A DNA stretch of 64,000 nt from Mortierella sp. BCC40632 (lineage: Eukaryota; Mortierellomycota; Mortierellomycetes; Mortierellales; Mortierellaceae): the NCBI GenBank assembly GCA_011634665.1, contig WAEK01000006.1:887001-951000 (forward strand), in the 5' to 3' direction. Shown piece by piece: positions 32,580 to 43,962 of this stretch (within the stretch, counting starts at the first letter, position 1; every line of letters starts with the position of its first letter). The notes below the pieces were generated by a model that searched no databases, had not been told where the DNA came from, and saw only the letters and a list, made by a program, of their open reading frames with translations. Both the position numbers and the translations under genes were made by a program.

Positions 32580-35500
32580 TTATTCATCGCTTAGGATCTG
32601 TTGTCGCAACCATGTTGTCTCTTCGATAATCCAATCGTTGTTGCTGTGAGGCTGATCATAAGCTGTTACTTCCTGAAAACCTTGACTAATCTTCAAACTA
32701 GCCATACTATGGAGGAAATGACCCGTATTGGCATGACGCAACCAAAAGACATCCTTCCATTGTAAATATTGTGAGGAAGAGGCACCCGGTTTGTTGGGTT
32801 GACTTGGTCCTGCATCTGCTGCGCTAGCATCTCCCTTTGTGTCAGCAGCATCGTGGTCCGTATCACCTTGGCCGTCAGGCTTGGTCACGATCCAGTCATT
32901 GTCATTATCGTGATACTTATATCCAGTGACCTCATTGTGGTCTGCATGATTAATCGAGCGACGGTTATGAGAATGAAGATAGAGTGTTGTTGAGGGCGAT
33001 GTCTTGTAGACCATCGTATGGTACTGACAAAGGGGTAGAGCTGTCCGATGTGGTCTCTCTGGCCAAACTGGACTGGGTGGCGACGATAGATCATCCTCTC
33101 CAGGCGATTCACTTGTTGGTGTGGAAGGCGTTGGCTGCGAGACAAAGCAACTGTCATCATTTTGGCTGCATGCAGGTCGAGAATAAGAACCACAGGCACA
33201 ACTGTCCTTCATGTCCCTTTCAGTCTTTATCCACTCGGTGGCATGATTTTCATGGTCGGAGGCTTGACAACACCTCTGGCAAAGATACGGGATTGAGGTA
33301 CCCATTGTAGTCGCGTCTAGTGGGAAACAATCCCTGAAAGAAAAAGAGAGAAAGAAAAAATTAGAATCAGCAAATTGACTGCTTGCTGTCGACCACATTC
33401 CAAGCGAGGAAAAAAAAAAAAAAAAAGTACCTGCAGATCACAATCCATTCTCCTGCAATTGCTCGATAGCGACATCTATAGACAACATTGGTGCCTCCCT
33501 CACGTTCATGTTGGGAGCAATGCGTGGCATATCTAAAGGCACTGTTCTCACCACAGCCGCATCGGATTGGTTCAGACCCACTTTCTCCGTCCCCGGTTGC
33601 ACAAAGGTGAAGATAGTCGTGCTCTTCATGGGCCTCCTTAACGAAGCACTGCTCACACAGGACGCGACTAGCATCTGTTTGACATGTCTGAAGGGTGCGA
33701 AAATAAGAGGTCAGACAAAACAGCCGACTTACAAATCCAAAGCGCCTCAGTCATAAACCTAAGAATTTCAAAATTACCTTGCAGGAATAATATCGCTCTC
33801 CTTCCTTGATTTCCTTTGCACACAACTGGTTCTGTCGATTGTGGTCATCTTTGCACTCTACTGCCCCGGTATTCGTCGAGGAGGAAGACCCAGTTCGACC
33901 AGGAGTAGTATCGTGAGAGGCCAAAGAGTTGCTCTGGCTAGCTTTCATCACACTAGTATCTCCACAGTGACAGTAAAGCCCCTCGTTCCAGATATTCTTG
34001 GATTCTTCAATTTCGTGCCCTTGGTGATCCTCCATGTCAAAGCATCGTTCGCAAATCCAAATGTCTTCGTTTCCATGTTCGAACAGATAACAAGTCTTGC
34101 ATCGGAACATCGGGTCCTCTCTAGCAAATAAATAGTTGCAGTGTACTAGATGTGGAATCGGCCTAAATTCCTCAGGAAGATGATAGTTGCAATCGAACGC
34201 ATTCTTGAAGAGGGTCGGGTCGCCACAGTCGCATGTGGCAACTTCAGACGTGTCAAATGGTTCATGGTTTGGATGGTTGTCCTCAGTATCTTCGGTAATC
34301 TCATAAATCGTTGGTGAACCTGGTGATCCCAACGGTGCCATTTCAGAATTGCCGCCGGTCAGGAATCTTTGCTCCCTGGTGTCAGTTTTTTGAAAAACAC
34401 CCATTTTCCAGTTGTGGTTCATACATGACGAACCATGGAAGCAGCGACTACAAAGGACCACGAATTTGTTGACACTACAATCTCGACAATGATAGATATC
34501 CTCTCCTGGTGTAAAAATATGACCACAGCGACGGGATGGGCGAGACGGGGTCAAGGATTCAGCTGGCATGATCGAGAGTGGTTGTGGCGTATTATGATAC
34601 ATACAACGCACTGAGCTCTTCCAGGACTTGCCATCATGACAACTACAGCTAGTGCCCTCTTCTGAGATACTTGCTATGGTTTCATGTCCAAAGTGGTTTT
34701 GCTATAGATCCATCGAAAAAAAAAAAAAAAAGACTGTAAATAGAGGGTGACAAGTCATTCCAAACTGTTTACGACGATGCACAAGTCCCTCGACTTACGG
34801 AACGGAAGCATCGAACACAAAGGAAGGCCACTTCACCCCCGTCGGCCAGGCATGTCTAGAAAGAGAAAGAATGTTACATTTTGCAGGTTAGGGTCTACTC
34901 TTTTGCTTTTGGACCATAAGCGATAACAATAATAATCATGCTATCTCAAGATACACACCTTGCACTGGTAAACCATTTCTCCTGATTTGAATTTCACTTG
35001 ACATGGCTTGCCAATTGCCAGACGCGAGTATGAACGCTGACTTTCCGCAGAGTGAAGTGAACAGTGTAGAGCGTTATCTGGCTTGAGCTTCTGGTGGTCT
35101 CCGCAAACACAGACTGATGTTCCCCACGAACACTGAAGATACATGGTATGGTCTGTATGATCAGAAGCTAGCAGAAGTACCATCGTCGATTTGTAATAAG
35201 AAAAAAAAAGTTGAGAATTTCTCTAGGGCACCGTGCTTGATGAGCTAATTGCATATCAAGTTCATTCATTTACCTCGGAAGCATCGCATGCACAGGATAT
35301 CAGCCGGACATGTCTTGCAAATCACATATGTTTCTCCATATGGAATAATATGACGGCATGGATATCCTCTTGCCCGAGGCAAATATTCTGGAAGCTCCAT
35401 TTTGGCGTTTCTTGTTGAGAACCAATACGATACCATCCATACTCTGTCTCCATAGCTGACTTTCCATTCCTTACGTGAGCGGACCAAATCTTTGGCAGGG

Positions 35501-38500
35501 AGGATAATCCATTTTGAGGCCGTGTACATCTTGCTATCACAAGCCACTAATCCACGCAGAGAAAATGAAAAGTGTTAACTAGTGCTCCTGCTGACCTCAA
35601 CCAGGTCTATTAGACTATATCTCAAGCAAATTAGACTTGCCTACATTCTGGCCAGAGGACCCTTCATGAGAGTAGAGCCATGACCAAATCCAAGCGTACT
35701 GTTGCGTATTTGCATGCAATAAATGAAGCGTCCATCCAAATTGAACAACTGCCTTATTCTCGGCTTCCTTTGTAGTAGCCTTAGTTGTGCCAGGTGTAGT
35801 TGCGGTGGTTGTTGAATTTTGTGCTCGCTCGCCATCAGGTTGCTTCGACGCATTAGGCTGCCCATCGGTATTTCTAGTGAGTAGCAATCCACATCAGTAT
35901 TCAGGTTTACACACAATATCCTCGTAGAGTGCCATGTAAGGCTCTCACACTCGAAGAGACAGTTAAATGTTTCCACTTACCCAGAAGTTTGGTCCCCACG
36001 CTTCGACTTCAGAATCTCTGCAATCTGCTGTTCTAGAGCCACAGGTGCAGAGCGCTGGGAACTAGATATGCTATTGCCAATACTAGAATTCCCTTGCCCC
36101 GTCTCCGATTGTGATGCGTCACCCTTACGCAAAGGATCGTTTCCACCGCTTGTTGGTTTGGTGCCACTTGCAGTACCTGAACTGCCTTGAGGCATTGCTG
36201 ACCCGGGGTTAGTAGTTGTCGCAGAAGGCAGTGTTGGTGAACTTGGTGGTAAAGACTGTTTAAATATTGCCGCCTCAGCTTGTTGCATCTCATCCAAGTT
36301 TTCTAAGACAGAAAAGGCCTCCGGACTTGGAATGCTTGTCTCGAGGTAAGAGCGGCGGACTTGGTCAACGGCTAATAGAAACTCGGAATAGGTCTACCGC
36401 AGTGCAAGAGAATTCATGCGTGTAAGAATCAAGAGGGATAAAAAAAAAAAAAAAAAAAAAACATATCCTCAGTCTCTTCATGAGCAATAAAAGAGATAGA
36501 GTACACATGCAGATGGCATCTCAACAATAATCATACCTTGATCGGAGATGTCGCCGAAAGGGTCACTGAGGAAGAACCTCGCGAAGCAGATGATAGCCCA
36601 GAGGGCGTCCCACGACTAGCATGGGCGCTACTTTGGACAAGCCTACTCTTTAGATGCTGGTGCCAACATTCGTCCAGAGTGCCCAAATGATGATTTTGAA
36701 GCGCCGCAGAATTCGCTGCATAGTACTCCCAATACAATCCACCTCTTGGCACCATCATAACTTCGATTTCTGTCTCAGAGCCCTCGTTTCCTATGCCCGT
36801 GGTCGACATGGCTCCAACCCCCGCACCTGGAATCGAGGCAGCAGTTTCAAGGCACTTCAAACGGAAATCCCGGAGTATGCATGGTAAAGATGGAAGGAGG
36901 CCAGCACGCCTCTCAATTTCTTCCAGTCCTTTCGACTGCGCCGCATGATGAATCATGGCCAACGTATGCCACGAAACAGGAAGTGGATGTCGCTCCAGCT
37001 GCAGATTCATCACCGTATTATATGCCTGAGTTCCGAAAGCCAAAAACCTCTCCTTGACAATCTCGTCACGCATTTGGAGCAACATGGTATGATCAAAGCT
37101 TGGCTGAGGCTCCTCAGGAACTAAAGGTGGCGTGCATGTTGATTCATAATGAGCGAGGTAAGCTTGAACTTTGGAATGAAGTGAGATTCCTATGAAGTTT
37201 AAAAGTAGAAAAATTGCTTCAGGAAAAGGACCGTAGTATCCATACCGATCATCATTAATGAAACCGCCCCCAGCATTCCTTCTTACCATTTGGCAGTCTC
37301 GTGGACCGAAGCATTTGACCACGGACAACTGTTTTTTGTCTTGTCCGTGTCAGTAGATCATTTACCCAGGTAGTTCTGGACGCAGAGCTCGATCTTGTAG
37401 TCCCTGAAAGTCCACCAATGCCGCGGTCAGTAGATCGGCGGCCCTCGTCTACATCAATGATTGTCAAGTCTCTCAAAGTATTTTCAAGAATCGAATCTAT
37501 CCTTCCAGAAAGATTGTTAGATGCTGATGTCCCTGGCGGCTCTTTGGGAAGTCCAGCATTGTAATAGTTCCAGGTCTGGCGTGTTTCTTGTGATTTACGG
37601 GATCTGGAGTTCTCTGCACCATACCACTCCACGGACTGGAACCATGCAGCAAGAATACTCTGAGCGAGTTGTGTAGATTGAGGATCTTGTGTCAAGTCTT
37701 TTCGGGTAGGGTCGCGTCCTTGACGCAAGATTCGACCCATAGGTGTTGAGAAAAGTGATGGATTGGCTGGAAAGCCCTTTGCTGGGGTATTAAGCCGGGA
37801 GCTTGATTCAGCCTCCACTAAATCTGAGACAACCGAAGAGCTACACCACCGCCAGATTAGCCGAGCTTGAGCATCAGGAAAAGTCTTTTCCTGCTTTCCT
37901 GTCGAATCTAATCCTTTGTCCTGTGCCTGGGTCCCGGAGACTGCTGAGTCCTTTGTCAGCGGCTTAAGGATGTTGGTGACGCGCTCGAGATCCAGTAAGG
38001 CGGCATCTGCAGTTTCAGATGTGATATTCACCTCGTTTGAACAGAGTGCCAATAGAGGAAGGGCTGCTCTCTCCAAAGCGGACAAGGCACCACTGTCGAC
38101 TTGCTCCTGAGGTTGTTGTTCCCGGTTCTCTGGAAGGAATAGTCCTGATGGGAATAGGAAGAGCACCCGAACTGGTAGACCGCTGCTTTCGTCAATAATT
38201 GGCTCGGAAAGCGACGCCCATATTCCTGGGGATTGGCTAGCATGACCTGTTGCTGGTGTCGTTGAGTCACGATGCTGGTCAAATTGGCCTACAGGATGTA
38301 AAGCATCCCATACAGCAGTTTGGAGTGGTTGACTGTAACAGACTAGGACGTAGCGCAAGAAGTAAATGAATTAGCGCGAGCTACTCATGATGGGCATCAT
38401 TCAACTTGGAGAAGAGAGTGGATGTGCGTTTGTGCATGTGGAACTGATGAAAGGAGCGGGGTGCCATCAGCATACAAATGGAAACGACGACGAGTGGGTC

Positions 38501-38602
38501 GACTAGTTCCTCGAGTAGCGTCTTGGCTGTCTCTGGTATGACAAAGAGAGTGCCTCTGGATGAAGGTCTTTTGGCCTTGACCAGCTGAAAGAATGTAGCC
38601 AT
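32580..38602 (-). CDS. Six-UBR-box, MIR-domain protein (novel architecture)
   Basis: Eleven exons: 38385-38602, 37287-38332, 36537-37189, 35981-36393, 35641-35873, 35274-35546, 34959-35167, 34799-34855, 33778-34701, 33431-33687, 32580-33333; 5037 bases, 1678 residues. UBR boxes start near residues 918 (CRHIIPYGE), 1001 (CQVKFKSGE), 1093 (CGHIFTPGE), 1222 (CNYLFARED), 1328 (CAKEIKEGE) and 1415 (CRYRAIAGE); each has the CxxC, LCxxCF-like, HxxH and CxCG zinc ligands, with ligand changes in boxes 3 and 4. The C-terminus (about 1540-1678) is MIR-like (LYLHSHN, FWLRHANTG, EVTAYDQ, NDWI). A similar segment precedes the array (LHLLHANTQQY, near 805-875). Residues 1-780 match nothing I know. No RING or HECT seen. 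UBR boxes bind N-degrons, so a recognition or scaffold role is inferred. Intron 5 has a GC donor. The first exon might have an undetected upstream partner. Confidence 0.82.
36437..36460 (-). repeat. Homopolymer inside intron 3 of the UBR-array gene
   Basis: A run on plus, T run in the sense direction, in the intron 36394-36536. Confidence 0.85.
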
Positions 38603-39482
38603 GAGCCGATGATTAGATGTAGATGTGGTTGTACATTCAGATGAGATGGTAAAACAAAGGTGTTCCAGTCCGACTCGGACCCCTTTTCTCAGGTGCTCTA
38701 TACTTTGGAGCAGCTCTGCGCATGCCTACCTCCAATTAGGCCCCGAGTGCCTCATGTGCTCCGACCATATTGGTCCCTCCAGCACACACCGTCAGATTCC
38801 TGGCGGCTATCGCGGCCTGGAGAAAGAGGGGAGAGCGGAAAATTCCAGCGACGTCCAAACATCCCAGAAGAATCTTTCCCTGAGACCTGGGTTGAGGGAG
38901 TGGGTGAGTGGGGATGATCGATGCATGCAGATGGACCTATGGGTGATCTCCTACACACTTCAGCCTTCAGGGCCAAAGGGTTAAGGGCTGCACTCCCATG
39001 TGGTGAGAGCCTGGGGTTCGTTCAATGCTGAAGTGACAATGCATGGAAAGGAAAGTGACAGCATGGCGATCGAGCCTACAACTTTGGTTCACACAAATGG
39101 CTGCTGATGCCGGGTTGTGCTAATAGAAAGGGAGCGGCCCCTAGTCTGAGCTGAGCTTGCGATGGAAAACACAGCTTGTGTTCGCACGCGACAGAGAAGC
39201 CCGCACCTGTCGAACCACCTCTAAGAGTCAAACCCACGAGGTACAACCAACCCATCGACACTTGAGCCGATCCCCCCTTCGTCCCCAGGAGCGTGGAGAC
39301 CGACAAGCATATGCTTCCGAGTCCGTGTCCTGTGATTGGACGACCTTACTGAGTAATACGTCGAGCCGAAGCCGAGCAGACCCGACAGAAAAGCTTGTCT
39401 TGTTCCCCGCACGCATCGTTCGCCGTTCAACTTGGACTCTCCTTCTTCCATTCCATTCCATTCCATTCGCCACACAATCATC
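38603..39482. promoter_or_regulatory. Divergent intergenic region between UBR-array gene and PEX5
   Basis: 880 bases separate the two start codons. No convincing coding exon or TATA box. A (CCATT) pentamer repeat (ccattccattccattc, 39450-39466) lies 20-30 bases upstream of the PEX5 ATG, in its leader. Confidence 0.5.
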
Positions 39483-42259
39483 ATGTCTTTCTCAGGTCTA
39501 GCAGGAGGAGCTGAATGCGGGCCTTCCAATGCCATGAGCACCCTCGTCAAGGGCCTCTCGCGGGATCGCACTCTTCAACAGGTATTTTTTCTATGTTTCT
39601 GTTGCTCTGCTCTAGAAGACTGGGGACCTCTTGCTTTTTCTAGCTCTTGTCTGCGCTGTCTTTTCTCTCTCACCGGACTACTGACATGTGCCATTCATTC
39701 ATCTCATCGTAGGATCGATTTGCAGGCAGTCCTCATGCAGGGAGTAGCTCTACAGGATTCCGAACTGCAAGGCCAGGTCCACAACAAGCAGGAGACCAGG
39801 TAGGAGCTGTAGCCCGCTGTCGAGAAGGCCATGGACAGGATCGACGTAAACATGTCTTATCAACATCTAGTATTTTGCTCACCGGATTCAATAGTTCTCT
39901 CAAGAGTTTCTTCAAGCACAACATGGATCTGAGGGCCATCTCTTCGACTTTAATGACATGGGTCGGGAACTAGAAGGCATTCATCTTCAGCGTTCAGGAG
40001 CAGCAGCAGGACAACCGATCACAGCAGCGCCAGACTGGGCACTCGACTTTATGCAACAAAACCACGAGCAGACGGGAACAATGCATCCACCTCCCCTAAA
40101 CCACAGCCAGATCCATGATTTCGAGAATGCGTTCAGGAATGCGCAGCAGCAGCGACCAGAAGGTAAAGTAGAGTGAACAAAAATGCTCTGTACTTTTTCC
40201 CCGAACGGTTTCCTAACAGTTGCTTTGTCGATCTTCACTTTTAGAAGGCTGGCAGTCTGAGTTTGTGGGATTTGAACAGACACATCGCCCCCAGTTGGAT
40301 CACGGACTTGCACCAGAACAGATCGAAGCTTTTGAGAAGGCTTTCGAGGATGCAAAGAAAGTCTCCGAGTGGGAATCTGAATTCCGGATGGAGCATCCAC
40401 AGTCATGGGCGGATGAGTTTGCCAAACAAGAGAACCTCTCCCCCGATTCACTAACTGACCAAGACAACAAGGAAGCGCTTGCCAAGACGGCAGGGCTACT
40501 GCTTGAATCAGTTGATACAACAGGGAATGAGCGATTTAAGAACTCATCCTTTATGAACTTTATGAGGCGATTACGTGATCAAGAGGTCGCCATCGAAGGC
40601 AACAAACTAGTCGAACAGACCACACCAGCTAGTCAAACCAGTGCCCCCGAGGACTGGGCAGCATCATTTAGCCAACAGCAAGGACTTAACAAGGGCAAGG
40701 AGAGAGCTTCGGACTGGTCTTCAGAGTTTGAACATCAGTCACAACAAAACAATGGTAGCACATGGGCGACAGATTTTGAAAAGCGAATCGAACAACATAT
40801 CCAACGTCGCGAGGCTGGTAACATGTGGTCAACCGAGTTTGCAGCCCAGCAAGAGTCTAGCTGGGTAGAAGAATTCCCTGGAGCTACCATCAATGCTGGT
40901 GCAGCGCAGGGCAATCAGGATTGGGCACAGCAATTCAATGCTTCGCGTAATGACGTTGCACAAGATTGGGTCAACGAGTTCAACTCGACAAATGCCGCTG
41001 ACGAGCTTGAACAGGCATTCCAGCAGCAACAAGATCGACAGGATCAGCAAGCCAACTGGGTTGACTCGTTTCGAAAAAACATCGAACATCTTACCCAAGA
41101 GCCAGTGGACAAGGAATGGGACTCACTCCAGAAAGACTGGGAACGAAACGAGGTTACAGGGCTGGGCTACAAGGCTTCGGATCCTAGATATAAGACCTAT
41201 ACCTTCGAACAAAACAACCCATACATGGTTGCAGATCGTCCCAAGCTTTTGGATTTGGCAGCTCGTGGCAACTTGACAGAAGCAATTTTGGCTCTTGAGG
41301 CAGCAGTCCAAAAAGATCCCATGGACGCAGCTGCATGGCATCAGCTTGGATTACGCCAGCAAGAAAACGAGCGGGAGACGTTGGCCATTGCAGCTCTTGT
41401 AAAGGCAGTTGAGGCGAACCCTAAGGAACTAAACGCCTGGCTAGCACTCGCTGTTTCTTACACAAATGAAAACTGCCGTGTTGATGCATACGACGCGCTT
41501 CAGTCATGGGTTGAAAACTCGGACCAGTACCAAAAGGTTATGAAAACTGTACCGGCTGTTCACGGTCGCTCAGCCAAGGAACGCCATGAGTATGTAACGG
41601 GACTCTTCTTGGAGGCTGCGCGATCAAATCCTGGCGAGAATCTAGATCCAGATGTACAGATCGCTCTTGGAGTCTTGTTCAATGTCTCTGAAGAGTACGA
41701 AAAAGCGGTCGATTGCTTCCGCGCTGCCCTCAACTTGAGACCAGATGTAAGGCACCCTGTTGACTTGGGACTATCAGCGAAATGTTGATTTATTTGCGTT
41801 TAATGATTCTTAGGCTTCTAACACCTTTCGACCAATTATTTATCTGCGGTATGCTACTAGGATTATATGCTCTGGAACAAGTATGGCGCAACGCTGGCCA
41901 ACTCCCACAATACCTCGGCTGCGATTGAGGCGTACTTCAATGCCTTGAACATCAACCCATCATACATCCGTGCGCGATACAACCTCGCCATAGCCTGCAT
42001 TAATCTTGGCCAACACCGTGAGGCTGCGGAGCATCTTTTGAGTGCCCTTTCGCTCCAGAATGCCGGCGATGCTGCTCGCGGAGTGATGGTTGGAGTATCT
42101 TCTATTGGTCGCCAGCCCGACGGAGGCATCGGAGGCATGTCCCAGAACATTTGGGAGACTTTGAAGATGGCAATGTATATGCTCGGCCGGACCGACCTCG
42201 CGCATCGCTGCGAAACCACACGGGATTTAGATGCATTCAGAGACGAGTTTGACTTTTAG
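39483..42259 (+). CDS. PEX5: Peroxisomal targeting signal 1 receptor Pex5
   Basis: Five exons: 39483-39581, 39713-39799, 39895-40162, 40245-41746, 41861-42259; 2355 bases, 784 residues. The N-terminus GGAECGPSNAMSTLVKGL holds the conserved Cys (residue 12) that is monoubiquitinated for receptor recycling. The central region has twelve WxxxF motifs (WALDF, WQSEF, WESEF, WADEF, WAASF, WSSEF, WATDF, WSTEF, WVEEF, WAQQF, WVNEF, WVDSF), which bind Pex13/Pex14. The C-terminal half is the TPR domain that reads the -SKL signal (NPSYIRARYNLAIACINLGQH; MSQNIWETLKMAM). Cytosol and peroxisomal membrane cycling. Divergent from the UBR-array gene. The count of WxxxF motifs is well above that of yeast Pex5. 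Confidence 0.96.
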
Positions 42260-42739
42260 TAGATAAAGTTGGTACGACCGCTCGTTGCCTGTTGAGAAGC
42301 ACAGCGTGGTGTTTGGATAAGGAGCAAGTTCAAGGGGCGTGATGCTTCTGCCTTTTCCGTTCTACCCCTTCCTTTGGAGTAAGGGAGGCTTTGACCCATG
42401 GCTTTCCAAGCCATGTCTCCTCTTTCATTCAACTCTTCTCTCCTCTTTCATTTTTTCTCTTTCTGTTTCTCTACAGTTACAACTGCCCGAACCTAAAGAT
42501 CCCTGAAAACAGATAGAACCATAATAGTACAGACCAACCAAGGTATAACTCTTTTTTTTTCCTCCCTCTCCTTCTTGACCGTTACATTCTGCAGAGGATC
42601 GGAAATGGGGTGAATCATTCAAATGAACAAGATTCCGACTTGATGTTACCTCCATCAGGTTAGGTTGATACTTTTATTCCCCTCAATCGCAATGAGCTGA
42701 CTTTCGTTGGTTGAATCTTTTCTCTCTCTCAGAGACCTA
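42260..42739. other. Intergenic, PEX5 3' UTR and next promoter
   Basis: C/T-rich sequence (42420-42480 and 42545-42580) without a gene. A short CT run (42717-42730) precedes the next ATG. Confidence 0.5.
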
Positions 42740-43962
42740 ATGGCGACCAGAGTGATGCCCAGACCCATGGACACAAACAACAACACAGGGCCTTCTCCAA
42801 GGTTGAGCGTAGCATATCTCGGTGACTACGATGTGCTCTCCCAAAGCGAAGCAAGACTCTCTCTTCAATCCAGCCCCAACCGTCTATCACATTCCTCACT
42901 CACCTCATCTGCCCTTCCGCAGATGGCCCCAAAGTTGCGGCGATATGATGCTCGTCCGAGTAAGTACCTTAGTCCAAAAGTCTCAAACGCGAAGGCCTCC
43001 TCTCTCCTCCCTTCCGAGGTCTCATTTTTATTTTTTTTCTTTCGAACACAACGCGTCACACAGACTTGCCGCCCACAGAGCATGCGAATGGCGCAGGGGC
43101 CATGGACATGGCAAGGAACTCGGTGGGCTCACTTGCGTCTCTATCGTCATCCAACTCAATTTCTCAACCAAACAAGCTGGTGCTTCAGGATATTGATAAC
43201 GATCTTTCCAGGATTGCCGAGCTCCTCGCTGACGTTGTCTTGACCCCACCAGGCACCACTGTTGAGCCATCGCTCTTCCAGGCCATAGGATGTTTAGAGC
43301 TCTATGACGAGGACCAACAATCGTGTAAAATTGGTTTACGTGAAGAGCGGAGGCGATTGCTTGAGAGAAGACAAGCTCTGGAGGTGGAGATGGTACGGCA
43401 CGACATTGCAGGTATAAACCTCAAGATTGAAGAGAGTCGTCGCAAGAGTCAGGGCTCTCATACCTGTAGGTCCAACCTATTAGTATCAACTTGAATCGGA
43501 TGCAATGCGACCCTGAGGGACTGTAATCACTTACATTCCATGACTTTCTTTTTTCCATGATGCTTTTATCTTGAAACAATAGCTACTCTACCACTACCTT
43601 CCAAACCTCATGACCAGCAGATTCAAGAATTTGAAGAGAAACTGAGATCCATTCGAAAGCTAATCGAGTTGATCCTTCAGGGGTCCACAGACTCAAAGAC
43701 AACATTAGAGACTAGCGAGACAAGACTGGAAGAAACTGAAGAGACAAACGAAAGGGAGCCAAAGGCAGATAGAATGCAACAATTCCAACAACAGGGTCTT
43801 TTGTACCTCTACGACGAAAAACCTGACCGGTGCTTGGAATTATGTCGGTCAGAGCATGCACGACTTGTCACAAAGTTGGATGGGCTGGAGTTGGAGCTTG
43901 AGCGACAACGCACACTCTTACTAGCCATTGGTAGACCGCATGACTTTCCAGACCCAAGCTGA
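42740..43962 (+). CDS. Hypothetical coiled-coil protein
   Basis: Three exons: 42740-42959, 43064-43465, 43583-43962; 1002 bases, 333 residues. Residues 1-110 are Ser/Asn/Pro-rich and likely disordered. Two charged helical segments follow: DIDNDLSRIAELLADV to REERRRLLERRQALEVEM, and QIQEFEEKLRSIRKLIELIL, with a final coil ELELERQRTLLLAI. No membrane segment or signal peptide. Downstream of PEX5 on the same strand with 480 bases between. The start ATG is the second codon cluster after a CT-rich leader; MPRPM residues further in are alternatives. I do not recognise a family; a cytoskeletal or scaffold role would be a guess. Confidence 0.7.
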
